From Pollutibacter sp046317915 (lineage in GTDB: Bacteria > Bacteroidota > Bacteroidia > Chitinophagales > Chitinophagaceae), in contig JBKCVJ010000055.1 in NCBI GenBank assembly GCA_046317915.1, forward strand, positions 1-64,000: a stretch of 64,000 nt of DNA, written 5' to 3'. The position numbers were made by a program, and so were the translations under genes. A model generated the notes under the pieces. That model was not told the origin of the DNA. It did no database searches and saw only the letters and a list, made by a program, of their open reading frames with translations. Shown one piece after another: positions 1 to 8,766 of the stretch; positions within the stretch are counted from its first letter, which is position 1, and each line of letters starts with the position of its first letter.

Positions 1-971
1 GATGGATAGGCAACGCCAAGACTGTGATTCATGCGGGCAATCTTACACATAATGGCCCAATGTCTGATGATTTCCTTTACCGCAAAGAATAGTGAATGGC
101 GGGGATCATACATATGGGTGGGTTCCGCACCGGCTCCGTTGAGCTCAATGATGACAAAGTTTTTTTCCGCAAGCAAATCGTCCCAGGATTTGAACCTGAT
201 ATCAAACCGACCGAAGTAAAACCCGGGGATCCTTTTACTGATTGCATCCACCACTTCTGTCAACGCCGGATCGATCTTATCAGAATAATCGAGGAACATC
301 GAGCCCCTGGCATGATTTCCAAAAGGCGAAACGATTTTTTCCATGCCAGCAGGTAACACTTCCTCCAATTTCTCCCGATGCATATTTTCCAGGCTGGGAA
401 GGTACATCACGCCACGCCGGTCATCTTTCAGCAACTGGTGCAAACTGTCTTTTCCATTACCCTTGACCGTTAGAAACTTCTTCCCGACGATCCCAGTGAT
501 CTTACCTTTTTTTTGATCGGGATATCGGTAATAAAACACGCCGATCTCTTCTGTGAAATCCACATACTGCTGGATGTGAAAATCAAGCGTTGCTTTTTCC
601 GCATAGGCAAGTAGTTCCTGTGGCGAACGTAAAATCTTAACTCCTCTCCCTTTTCCACCAATATCGGGTTTTCCAATCATCGGGAACCGCAATCCGGCCT
701 CCGCAACACCGCGCAACACAATATCTTCATCGGTATTTAATGGGAAATGTATGGTAGCAGGTATAAGGTCCTTCGGAAGAATATCGTGGATGTCTTTCTT
801 TGACTCTCCGATCAATCCTCCGTTTTTGATCGAAGGATTAGAAGCACTGAAAAAGAAGAAAGACCTTGCGCGCATGCAGAAATACAACCAAGCCGGTGCT
901 GTCCAAATATAAACTGCCCAGAAGGGCCAGTATTCCCAATGAAACAGGCGTATGAAGAATGGTCGGTGCAT
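1..971 (-). CDS. ATP-grasp protein, D-Ala-D-Ala ligase-like (partial, 3' end outside window)
   Basis: The reading frame opens with an ATG at 971-969 and runs uninterrupted off the left edge, giving about 323 residues. The N-terminus has an aromatic hydrophobic stretch (about residues 10-40, WPFWAVYIW) that may anchor it in the membrane. The body is an ATP-grasp fold: a glycine-rich nucleotide loop (GKPDIGGKGRGVKIL) near residue 100 and the metal-binding end ELNGAGAEPTHMYDP near residue 275. These motifs are seen directly; ligation of a carboxylate to an amine using ATP is family knowledge, and the substrate is unknown. It starts 7 nt after the stop of the NRDE gene, so it is the last gene of a three-gene minus-strand operon. 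It is not a canonical Ddl, because the N-terminal domain differs. Confidence 0.8.
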   Translation of the reverse strand, partial: MHRPFFIRLFHWEYWPFWAVYIWTAPAWLYFCMRARSFFFFSASNPSIKNGGLIGESKKDIHDILPKDLIPATIHFPLNTDEDIVLRGVAEAGLRFPMIGKPDIGGKGRGVKILRSPQELLAYAEKATLDFHIQQYVDFTEEIGVFYYRYPDQKKGKITGIVGKKFLTVKGNGKDSLHQLLKDDRRGVMYLPSLENMHREKLEEVLPAGMEKIVSPFGNHARGSMFLDYSDKIDPALTEVVDAISKRIPGFYFGRFDIRFKSWDDLLAEKNFVIIELNGAGAEPTHMYDPRHSLFFAVKEIIRHWAIMCKIARMNHSLGVAYP

Positions 972-978
972 TAATCGC

Positions 979-1713
979 TTAAACAATGCTACCGGGTTGA
1001 ACAGGTGAAAACGCGAGTTCACGCGCATATTTTTTTTCTTCGCGCAGATCATGATAAACCATTCTGACCTTATCAGCACTGATTTCAAGACCGGTTATGC
1101 TTACCGTTAACACCTTCCCTGCCCTGTTCATCAGCAGGTCATTATGGGCATCACCTTCACCACCAAACCGATGAAAGGCCATGATCCTTTCCATTTCGTA
1201 TGCTGTGCCTTCGGAAAGCCATTGGGTAAACCACGATGCGCGTTTTTCCCTCACCTGGTGTGTGTATAATGTTGATGAAGACCAGATATGCGGCTTCAAT
1301 GAATCCATAGCCACACGATGCTTATCATTGCCATCCCATACACAGGTCAGTAACTCATTTGCATCCCAGATCACTGCAGTGAATGGTTCCACATCAACGA
1401 GCGACAGATCTTTGAACGCAACCGACGGACGTTCACAGGCCAGGAGGTCCAATAAAATCAGTCCCCTGCTTCGGCGATATGGCGGATTGGGCTGATGACT
1501 CTCAAATCCACCATTCAGGAAAACGATGGCATTTCTGTTTTCATGAACCGCGATCCAGGTACCCCCACCATCGGGATCAAGTGGATACATTACCTTACCC
1601 AGATGATTGCTATAAGTATGTGGAACAAGGGCGAGGGAACGATATTGCTTTTCGTCCCGGTTTGACGTCAGCAGAACTCCGTCCTTCCCTGGCAAAAAGG
1701 TTACTGTGCACAT
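979..1713 (-). CDS. NRDE (TANGO2-like) family protein
   Basis: This 244-residue protein begins MCTVTFLPGKDGVLLTSNRDE, with the conserved Cys2 and the NRDE motif that names the family (Transport and Golgi Organization 2, DUF833). Cys2 exposed after Met removal is reminiscent of N-terminal nucleophile hydrolases, but no reaction is established. Its first 13 nt overlap the end of the upstream DinB-like gene and its stop lies 7 nt before the ATP-grasp gene, so the three are probably translated from one transcript. Family assignment is confident; function is not known. Confidence 0.85.
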   Translation of the reverse strand: MCTVTFLPGKDGVLLTSNRDEKQYRSLALVPHTYSNHLGKVMYPLDPDGGGTWIAVHENRNAIVFLNGGFESHQPNPPYRRSRGLILLDLLACERPSVAFKDLSLVDVEPFTAVIWDANELLTCVWDGNDKHRVAMDSLKPHIWSSSTLYTHQVREKRASWFTQWLSEGTAYEMERIMAFHRFGGEGDAHNDLLMNRAGKVLTVSITGLEISADKVRMVYHDLREEKKYARELAFSPVQPGSIV

Positions 1714-2201
1714 GTGCGTTTATGCTTCACCGTTGCAGACGCTGCGCCATAACCTTCAGGCAGCTCAATTTGCTTAAGCTCGCGAAATCCGATTCTGATC
1801 AAGGCCATGTGATGGATGGTATGCTCCAGATTATAAATGATCTCCCTATAATAATTAGTTGGAATCTGCAAAATGGTTTCACTATGATCATTGTAAACGC
1901 CCTCAAGCACCAATGTTTTATCCGGCTTGTTTAATCCGTCAAAAACAACCTGCAGCGCCGCAATTGCAACATCTTTCCGTGTTTCAATCAAAGGATCTCT
2001 TTTCCTCAATTCATAGTTAACTGAACCGCTTTCATATCCCCATTCAAGGCATTGGAACATTTCAATGATATGCCTTACATGTTGTCCGATGGTTGAATTG
2101 GATAAATGTGCACAGGGTTGTATAAACTCTTCCTGCGTCATTAACTCCAGGGAACCGGATAATTGTACGAATGTATGGCGCACAGCTTCTTGCAATGGCA
2201 T
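1701..2201 (-). CDS. DinB-like superfamily protein
   Basis: This 166-residue, mostly helical protein has the spaced histidines of the DinB/YfiT four-helix fold: GQHVRHIIEM near residue 50 and HTIHHMALIRIG near residue 130, which usually bind a divalent metal. DinB-like proteins include thiol-dependent transferases and many members of unknown role; no substrate can be inferred. It is the first gene of the minus-strand trio. The 117-nt gap to the divergent Fe-S protein must hold both promoters, but I see no perfect TAnnTTTG box there. Confidence 0.78.
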   Translation of the reverse strand: MPLQEAVRHTFVQLSGSLELMTQEEFIQPCAHLSNSTIGQHVRHIIEMFQCLEWGYESGSVNYELRKRDPLIETRKDVAIAALQVVFDGLNKPDKTLVLEGVYNDHSETILQIPTNYYREIIYNLEHTIHHMALIRIGFRELKQIELPEGYGAASATVKHKRTCAQ

Positions 2202-2318
2202 CGTATTGTTGGATAGATTTTAGCCTAATCGCGCTAAAGATAATACATCGCTAAAATATTTGAACGCACAGGCATACTATATTGACCTTTCATCATAGAT
2301 TTACGAAAATTTCCTTTT

Positions 2319-3101
2319 ATGCAGGTGCCTACCATGGCTGAACTATTGGCAGAGGGTAAATCCCCGGACATCCTATTCTGGGTGGGTTGTGCCGGAAGCT
2401 TTGATCAGCGTGCACAAAAAATAACAAGGGCTTTTGCAACCATCCTCCAGGAATTAAAGATCAATTTTGCGATTCTGGGCAAGGAAGAAGCCTGCACCGG
2501 CGATCCCGTCAGGAGAGCAGGTAACGAATTCATGTTCCAGATGATGGCCTACCAGAATATACAATTACTGAACAACTACCAGATTCGTAAAATAGTAACC
2601 ACCTGCCCGCATTGCTTTAATGTTTTAAAGAATGAATACCCAGAGCTTGGTGGTAACTACGAAGTAGTGCATCATGCCACCTTTCTTCAACAGCTGATCC
2701 AGGAAGGACGCATTAAACTTCAGGGTGGCGGGTCCTTTAAAGGGAAAAAAATCACTTACCATGATTCCTGCTATCTCGGCAGGGCCAATGGTATATATGA
2801 AGCGCCCCGTCAGGTCCTTGAATTACTCGATGCCGAGTTGGTGGAAATGAAACGATGCAGATCCAATGGCCTCTGTTGCGGTGCCGGCGGCGCACAAATG
2901 TTCAAGGAAGAAGAAAAAGGCACGGTTCGCATCAATCAGGAAAGAACCAACGAAGCAATAGAAACGGGTGCCCAAATAATTGCGGCGGCCTGCCCCTTCT
3001 GCAATACGATGCTCACAGATGGTGTGAAAGGCAGGGAAAAAGAGGCCGAGGTTCATGTGCTTGACATCGCTGAACTGGTAGCCGCCTCCCTACAGAAATA
3101 A
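2319..3101 (+). CDS. CCG-domain (Fe-S)-binding oxidoreductase subunit
   Basis: This 260-residue protein has two cysteine-rich CCG domains (heterodisulfide reductase/GlcF/LutA type). The first contains WVGCAGSFD, a lone Cys in EEACTGD and TCPHCFN; the second contains HDSCYLGR, GLCCGAGGA and ACPFCN. Such domains carry noncubane Fe-S clusters and act as electron-transfer subunits or disulfide reductases. Normally a ferredoxin-like or membrane partner lies beside it; here the next gene is a conserved unknown and the previous gene is divergent, so the electron partner must be elsewhere. The start MQVPTMAE is the conserved beginning of Bacteroidota homologues as I remember them. Confidence 0.85.
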   Translation: MQVPTMAELLAEGKSPDILFWVGCAGSFDQRAQKITRAFATILQELKINFAILGKEEACTGDPVRRAGNEFMFQMMAYQNIQLLNNYQIRKIVTTCPHCFNVLKNEYPELGGNYEVVHHATFLQQLIQEGRIKLQGGGSFKGKKITYHDSCYLGRANGIYEAPRQVLELLDAELVEMKRCRSNGLCCGAGGAQMFKEEEKGTVRINQERTNEAIETGAQIIAAACPFCNTMLTDGVKGREKEAEVHVLDIAELVAASLQK

Positions 3102-3117
3102 GCAATTCGCTTTTTCA

Positions 3118-3125
3118 TATCTTTG
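3118..3125 (+). promoter_or_regulatory. Promoter -7 box TATCTTTG before the 3130 gene
   Basis: TATCTTTG matches the Bacteroidota -7 consensus TAnnTTTG and ends only 4 nt before the ATG at 3130. Transcription would begin at or next to the start codon, implying a nearly leaderless mRNA. I see no clear -33 TTTG at the expected distance. Confidence 0.5.
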
Positions 3126-3129
3126 TACC

Positions 3130-3642
3130 ATGAACTTAGCTTTTAAACACCTGATCCCGGAAGATTTTGATGATACCTCCAGGGTTTGGATCTATCAGGC
3201 AGATCGCAGATTTACCATGCAGGAAGCTTTACAGATCGAAGCAATGCTTGACGGTTTCGTGGAACAGTGGGATACCCATGGTACGCCCGTCAAAGGTTTT
3301 GCAACCATGTTCTTCGGGCAGTTCATTGTGCTAATGGCGGATGAATCAGGTGCAACCGTCAGTGGATGCAGTACGGATAGTTCAGTAAGACTAATCAAAT
3401 CCATCGAACAAACATTTCAGGTTGCGTTGTTTAACAGACAGTTGCTTGGTTTTGTGATGAAAGACAACATACAGCTTTTGCCACTGGCACAACTATCTTA
3501 TGCTGTTGAGCATGGATTTGTAACGCGTGACACCCTCTATTTCAACAACACCGTTCAAACAAAAGCTGAATTGCAGGAGAAATGGATGATCCCGGCTGGG
3601 AATAGCTGGCTAAGCGGAAAGTTTGCACAACAGCCTGCATAA
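3130..3642 (+). CDS. Conserved hypothetical protein (Bacteroidota, often mislabelled ABC transporter ATPase)
   Basis: This 170-residue soluble protein has no signal peptide, membrane segment or Walker motif. It resembles a Bacteroidota-wide family often labelled ABC transporter ATPase in databases; nothing in the sequence supports that label. It has a conserved-looking core (GFATMFFGQFIVLMADE, then a CSTDSSVRLIKSIE segment with a cysteine and serines around residue 80). It lies 28 nt after the Fe-S protein, so it may be cotranscribed, but it also has its own promoter box. Its stop is 2 nt from the convergent TonB receptor's stop. Confidence 0.7.
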   Translation: MNLAFKHLIPEDFDDTSRVWIYQADRRFTMQEALQIEAMLDGFVEQWDTHGTPVKGFATMFFGQFIVLMADESGATVSGCSTDSSVRLIKSIEQTFQVALFNRQLLGFVMKDNIQLLPLAQLSYAVEHGFVTRDTLYFNNTVQTKAELQEKWMIPAGNSWLSGKFAQQPA

Positions 3643-3644
3643 AT

Positions 3645-6005
3645 TCAACCTTTTAACTTGAAATTGTAGGTCAGGGTCAGCCGGAAATTCCGGGTCTCGG
3701 TAGTTCCTTCACTAAAGACCATGAAGTTGGTACCCGTAGTTGTATTCTGGTAGGTTTGCTGGATGATCGGATCAATCATATTGAATGTTGCGATTAGCTT
3801 TTTCTTGTAAAATTTCTTTTGTATACCCATGTTCATCGCAACAGTACTGCGTACCGTGCCCTGCGGATTTGCAAAGCGGTTGTAGTTCACATTACCTGTA
3901 AAACTCCAGATGTCTTTCAGCGCGTATGACAGATTCAACTTACCATTGACGGATCCTCCGTTTCTATAACGATATTGAAGAATATCCGCTGCACTGTACT
4001 GATTATACACATAGCCGGCACTGCCATTGACGCGTAATCCCTTTACAATGGTATATCCGGTCCATACGCTGATTTCATATTCTTTTTTGGTATCAATGTT
4101 ATGCCAGGTAGTCATCGTTTTACCTTCATCAATCAAAGTGCGCAAGCTTGCAAAAATATTGTTCACGAGGTTGAACCCAAGGCCAAGGTTGGCATAAAAT
4201 TTACTCGTGGTTTTGCCCACCGTTACATCAAAGTTATCTGCAAAGGTTGGTTCAAGAAAAGGATTCCCACTTCTTAAATTGTATGGATCCGTGTAGTCAA
4301 TAGACGGATTAAGTTCCCTGATTCCAGGCCTTCGGATCGTACGGCGGTAAACCAAACTTGCGTTGCGACCGTTCTCGAGATTATAGTATAGTCCGCCAAA
4401 TGGAAGCCAGTTTGCATAATGGTTGCTGACCTTGTTTCCCTGCTTATATAAATCAAAACGGATGTCTGTTGCCTCCCAGGTAATGCCTATATTTAAAGAC
4501 ATCGTCTTGTTGAATTTTTGTTTGACCGAAGCCCGCAGATTGGATACACCCTGCGTGAAACTGAGGTCATTGCTCAGGATATCCACAAACACATCGTCCC
4601 CATTTAGGTCTTCATAATACGTATTTTGTATCACATGACTTTGCTGGAAAAAATAGGCTCCACCTGTTGAGAAGACGGTCTTTCCTTTGTTGATCGGAAA
4701 ATCATATCCGCCCCTGATGTTGAGACCAGTGTTTTTGTTATCTACCAACTGCGATTGCAATGAATCTTCGCCGTACGGATTTCCCTTGCTGTCAAAAAAT
4801 GTTTGTTGGAAATATCGTGCATTGTCCTGCCAGCTTTTGTTCCATCCCAGTTGAATTCGCAATTGTTCTCCAGCCTTTTTGCCTTTGTGAGTATAGCTAA
4901 GGTTGGCACCAGGATTCTTGTTATTTCCGGTAGACAGAATTTTCCTCGAAGAGTTCCTGTAGTTTATGCCCGTATCATTGAAATTGGCATACTGCGTGGT
5001 ACCATCGTTATCAAAATTATTTCCGTTATAGGTCATCACGAAGTTGATGCTGTTGCGGGCATTGAAATCATAGTCCAGGTTGAACCTCATATTGGGTCTC
5101 CTACTGATGTTCACATATTCATTGGACGTTTTCAGCTGGTTGGAGGAATCGGCATAGTAATTCTCCCGGAGGCTGGAGCCGAATCCTGAAAAAGAATTGT
5201 AAGTGTCCCCTGTGGTAAAGCTAAAGGCCAAGCCTTTCTGCCGGTAGTTCAGGTTTAGGATGGCGCCGGCTTCGCCCCTGCTTCCTGCAAAAACGGTAAC
5301 CTTTCCGCTCAATCCGCCTTTCCCTTTTCTTGTAACGATGTTGATCACACCGCCCGGTTCCTGTGCGTACTGCGCAGGGGGATTTGTCATGACTTCTATT
5401 TTCTCAATCATTCCTCCGGGCAGGGACTCCAGGAAATCACTGAGCTGCATGCCGTTCAGATCTACCGGTTTTTCGTCTACCAGGATGCGGGGCTCCCTGC
5501 CTCTCACCGTAACCTTGCCATCGGGATCGGCATTGACCAGGGGCATATTCTTTAAAAGGTCTGCGGCGTTAGATCCTGCACTCATGGGAGACTCGGCCAA
5601 GTTCATGGTAATATTCCCGTCCTTGGATTGAATCAGGGGTTTCTCAGCATAAATAACGATGGTTTCCAGATTTTGGGCCGATGGCACCATGATGATCTCA
5701 CCCAGGTTGAGGTCTTTACGATCTGGTTTAATGAGTATGCTATCCATCACAAAACTGGCGTAGCCAGAGTAAGTGATCACCAGGCGGTATTTGCCTTCAC
5801 TCAGGGAATCGATGGAGAAAAAGCCTGTTTTGTCAGTTACAGACCATCGGCTTAAAGCCTCGCCGTACTTATTAAGACTTACCGTTACCGACCTAACGGC
5901 CATTCGGGTAGCAGAATCCCTAAGGGAACCCTCCAGGCTGCCATCCCTCAACTGAGCAACAGCGGAACAAGGGATTAAACATAGTATCCACAGCAGAATT
6001 CTCAA
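3645..6005 (-). CDS. TonB-dependent outer-membrane receptor, OMP_b-brl_3 type
   Basis: This 786-residue protein has a signal peptide (MRILLWILCLIPCSAVAQ), a CarboxypepD_reg-like domain at about 20-110, a plug at about 115-225 (LLKNMPLVNADPDGKVTVRG and PGGVINIVTRKGKGG) and a long beta-barrel to the C-terminus. It belongs to the outer membrane beta-barrel protein family common in Bacteroidota, related to TonB-dependent receptors but without a SusD partner. No substrate-binding lipoprotein or regulator is adjacent, so the ligand cannot be inferred. It is monocistronic: it converges on the 3130 gene and diverges from miaB. Confidence 0.88.
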   Translation of the reverse strand: MRILLWILCLIPCSAVAQLRDGSLEGSLRDSATRMAVRSVTVSLNKYGEALSRWSVTDKTGFFSIDSLSEGKYRLVITYSGYASFVMDSILIKPDRKDLNLGEIIMVPSAQNLETIVIYAEKPLIQSKDGNITMNLAESPMSAGSNAADLLKNMPLVNADPDGKVTVRGREPRILVDEKPVDLNGMQLSDFLESLPGGMIEKIEVMTNPPAQYAQEPGGVINIVTRKGKGGLSGKVTVFAGSRGEAGAILNLNYRQKGLAFSFTTGDTYNSFSGFGSSLRENYYADSSNQLKTSNEYVNISRRPNMRFNLDYDFNARNSINFVMTYNGNNFDNDGTTQYANFNDTGINYRNSSRKILSTGNNKNPGANLSYTHKGKKAGEQLRIQLGWNKSWQDNARYFQQTFFDSKGNPYGEDSLQSQLVDNKNTGLNIRGGYDFPINKGKTVFSTGGAYFFQQSHVIQNTYYEDLNGDDVFVDILSNDLSFTQGVSNLRASVKQKFNKTMSLNIGITWEATDIRFDLYKQGNKVSNHYANWLPFGGLYYNLENGRNASLVYRRTIRRPGIRELNPSIDYTDPYNLRSGNPFLEPTFADNFDVTVGKTTSKFYANLGLGFNLVNNIFASLRTLIDEGKTMTTWHNIDTKKEYEISVWTGYTIVKGLRVNGSAGYVYNQYSAADILQYRYRNGGSVNGKLNLSYALKDIWSFTGNVNYNRFANPQGTVRSTVAMNMGIQKKFYKKKLIATFNMIDPIIQQTYQNTTTGTNFMVFSEGTTETRNFRLTLTYNFKLKG

Positions 6006-6064
6006 AATCAGCTTAAAATTAAGGTTTGATATGCTTCCATCGAGACTGATATGACAAATTGTCG

Positions 6065-6072
6065 TATTTTTG
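6065..6072 (+). promoter_or_regulatory. Promoter -7 box TATTTTTG upstream of miaB
   Basis: TATTTTTG fits TAnnTTTG and lies 18 nt before the miaB ATG at 6091. A TTG inside the box could be read as an alternative in-frame start, but the poly-Phe extension it would add makes the ATG the better choice. Confidence 0.45.
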
Positions 6073-6090
6073 TTTTTCTTTTTTCAAACT

Positions 6091-7506
6091 ATGGTTGACT
6101 TGATTGAAAAGTTACAAGATGAAGCGCGGCAAGGCGAAGCCATAGCCCCTAAATTTGGTGATACCCGAAGCTATGCCCGAAAATTCTATATCGAGAGTTA
6201 TGGATGCCAGATGAACTTTGCAGACAGTGAAATCATTGCATCCATCCTGCAGGAAAGTGGTTATGGGGCTACCCGCAATGCGGAAGAGGCTGATCTTGTT
6301 TTCCTGAACACTTGTAGTATCAGGGAAAAAGCAGAACAGACCGTCCGGAAAAGACTGACTGAGTTTAAGAGCCTTAAAAAAAGCAATCCCGGAATGTTGA
6401 TCGGGATGCTGGGTTGCATGGCCGAACGTTTAAAAACCACATTGCTGGAAGAGGAGAAACTGGTGGATATGGTAGTGGGCCCCGATGCCTACAGAACCCT
6501 TCCTGTTTTGATCAACCAAGCAGATGGTGGACAGAAAGGCGTGAATGTATTGTTGAGCCGGGAAGAGACTTACGCAGATATTTCGCCAGTGCGTTTGAAT
6601 AGCAACGGGGTTACCGCCTTTGTGAGTATTATGCGCGGCTGTAACAATATGTGCGCATTCTGTGTGGTTCCATTTACAAGAGGACGTGAACGTTCTAGAG
6701 ACGCCGTTTCTATTGTAGCTGAATGCAGGGATCTCTGGGATAAAGGATATAAAGAAGTGACCCTGTTAGGACAGAATGTGGACAGCTATTACTGGCATCA
6801 CCCGGAAACAGGCATACAGGTAACTTTTGCCAATTTACTTGAAATGGTTGCAAACGTTCATCCTGACCTAAGGGTTAGGTTTAGCACCTCGCATCCCAAA
6901 GACATTACGGATGAAGTGTTACACGTGATGGCAAAACATGAAAACATCTGCAAATACATTCACCTTCCGGTTCAAAGCGGTTCTACCAGGATTCTGCAAT
7001 TGATGAATCGCACCTACACCCGGGAATGGTATCTGGCCAAAGTGAAACGGATCATGGAAGTGATGCCAGGTTGTGGCATTAGTTCAGATATCATCACAGG
7101 TTTTTGTACGGAGACCGACCAAGACCACAAAGATACGCTTGACCTTATGGCTGAAAGTGGTTATGATTTCTCATACATGTTCAAGTATTCAGAACGTCCC
7201 GGTACCCTTGCCGCAAAGAGATATGAAGATGATGTACCAGAGGAGGTAAAGCGCAGAAGACTTGAAGAGATTGTATCCCTTCAAAATAGGCTTTCCCTGG
7301 AAAGCAACAAAAGAGACCTTGGTAAAACATTCAAGGTGCTCATTGAAGGAGAATCAAAACGCAGTAGTCAGGATTGGATGGGAAGAACCAGTCACAGCAA
7401 GGTTGTGGTTTTCCCGAAGGAAAACAAATCACTCAAACCAGGAGACTACGTGATGGTTAAAGTAAATGATTGTACCCAGGGTACATTGTTAGGTCAAATT
7501 ATTTAA
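6091..7506 (+). CDS. miaB: tRNA-2-methylthio-N6-dimethylallyladenosine synthase
   Basis: This 471-residue radical SAM methylthiotransferase adds a methylthio group to position 2 of i6A37 in tRNAs reading UNN codons. It has the N-terminal UPF0004 cluster cysteines (SYGCQMNF at Cys39, TCSIRE, LGCMAER), the radical SAM motif RGCNNMCAFCVVPFTRGRE near residue 185 and a C-terminal TRAM domain from about residue 405. The ATG at 6091 is chosen because the preceding frame is Phe-rich promoter sequence. It heads the plus-strand run with the sigma-54 regulator (3 nt gap), lptE and secG, an arrangement I recall in other Bacteroidota. Confidence 0.97.
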   Translation: MVDLIEKLQDEARQGEAIAPKFGDTRSYARKFYIESYGCQMNFADSEIIASILQESGYGATRNAEEADLVFLNTCSIREKAEQTVRKRLTEFKSLKKSNPGMLIGMLGCMAERLKTTLLEEEKLVDMVVGPDAYRTLPVLINQADGGQKGVNVLLSREETYADISPVRLNSNGVTAFVSIMRGCNNMCAFCVVPFTRGRERSRDAVSIVAECRDLWDKGYKEVTLLGQNVDSYYWHHPETGIQVTFANLLEMVANVHPDLRVRFSTSHPKDITDEVLHVMAKHENICKYIHLPVQSGSTRILQLMNRTYTREWYLAKVKRIMEVMPGCGISSDIITGFCTETDQDHKDTLDLMAESGYDFSYMFKYSERPGTLAAKRYEDDVPEEVKRRRLEEIVSLQNRLSLESNKRDLGKTFKVLIEGESKRSSQDWMGRTSHSKVVVFPKENKSLKPGDYVMVKVNDCTQGTLLGQII

Positions 7507-7509
7507 GAA

Positions 7510-8766
7510 ATGGATCTTCAACTGATAAAAAACAGGTTTGGTATCATCGGCAATTCCACTGCCCTGAACTATGCATTGCAAGTTGCCTCACAGGTGGCTA
7601 ATACGGACCTGACTGTTTTGATTTATGGTGAGAGTGGAGTTGGTAAGGAAGTTTTCTCACAGATCATTCATGCCCTGAGTTCAAGGAAGCATAATCCTTT
7701 TATTGCGGTCAACTGCGGCGCTATACCTGAAGGAACCATCGACTCAGAATTATTTGGTCATGAAAAAGGGTCCTTCACCGGAGCCATGGATAGCCGAAAA
7801 GGATACTTTGAAACGGTCAATGGCGGCACTATTTTCCTGGATGAAATTGGCGAGATGCCGTTGGGTACACAGGCCAGGTTGTTGCGTGTGCTGGAGACTG
7901 GCGAGTATATCCGGGTAGGATCATCCAAAGTGCAGAAAACAGATGTGCGTGTTATAGCAGCAACAAATAAAGATTTACTGGCAGGGACACAAAACGGCAA
8001 GTTCAGGGAAGACCTCTTCTACCGTTTAAATACTGTTCCGATCAGGGTCCCCTCACTGCGGGATCGAAAAGAAGATATCGTTTTATTGTTTCGTAAATTC
8101 TGTGTTGACTTTGCGGAAAAATATAAGACCTCACCTATTCAGCTTGACGATGAGGCCAGACGTGTGATTGAAGCGTATACCTGGCCAGGCAATGTTCGCG
8201 AGCTTAAAAACATTGCGGAACAGGTTTCTGTGTTGTCAAAAGATAAAGCAGTAACGGGTGCCATCATGCAACGGTTTCTGCCTGACCACAGGCAGCATGG
8301 ACTGCCCGTACTGGCGCCACAAGGTCACTTGAATGGCAATGGTGCCGGTACGGATTTTACCAGTGAAAGGGATATCCTTTATAAACTGTTCTTTGACATG
8401 AAAAAAGATGTTACAGAACTCAAAAAAATGTTTCTCGAGATCCTGCATAATCCTGCCGCGGCAAGCAGTGCCGCTGCCGTATTTGCGAATGAAAGCATGC
8501 TACATGACCTTGGTGGGTTTAAAGAGATCGATACCCAACTGACACCTGTGCATAATGGTGTGACGCAACCCGTGATTTACAATGCAGAAGAGATTCACGA
8601 TCATGTGGAAGTGGAAGAGTCTTTGAACATCATGGATAAAGAAAAAGAATTGATTGAGAAGGCGCTGAAAAAGCATAAGGGAAAGCGTAAGGATGCTGCC
8701 CTTGATCTGGGGATCAGTGAACGTACTTTGTATCGCAAATTGAAAGAATATAATATCGAAGAGTGA
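7510..8766 (+). CDS. Sigma-54-dependent transcriptional activator without a sensory domain
   Basis: This 418-residue protein starts almost directly with the AAA+ sigma-54 interaction domain: Walker A GESGVGKE (40-47), the sigma-54 contact loop GSFTGA (87-92, usual form GAFTGA) and Walker B TIFLDEIGEM (from 107). The C-terminus is a Fis-type helix-turn-helix (RKDAALDLGISERTLYRKL, about 390-410). No receiver, GAF or PAS domain precedes the AAA+ core, so activity must be set by expression, binding partners or the roughly 110-residue linker before the HTH. It lies 3 nt after miaB and overlaps lptE, suggesting a link with envelope biogenesis; its targets are not visible here. Confidence 0.93.
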   Translation: MDLQLIKNRFGIIGNSTALNYALQVASQVANTDLTVLIYGESGVGKEVFSQIIHALSSRKHNPFIAVNCGAIPEGTIDSELFGHEKGSFTGAMDSRKGYFETVNGGTIFLDEIGEMPLGTQARLLRVLETGEYIRVGSSKVQKTDVRVIAATNKDLLAGTQNGKFREDLFYRLNTVPIRVPSLRDRKEDIVLLFRKFCVDFAEKYKTSPIQLDDEARRVIEAYTWPGNVRELKNIAEQVSVLSKDKAVTGAIMQRFLPDHRQHGLPVLAPQGHLNGNGAGTDFTSERDILYKLFFDMKKDVTELKKMFLEILHNPAAASSAAAVFANESMLHDLGGFKEIDTQLTPVHNGVTQPVIYNAEEIHDHVEVEESLNIMDKEKELIEKALKKHKGKRKDAALDLGISERTLYRKLKEYNIEE

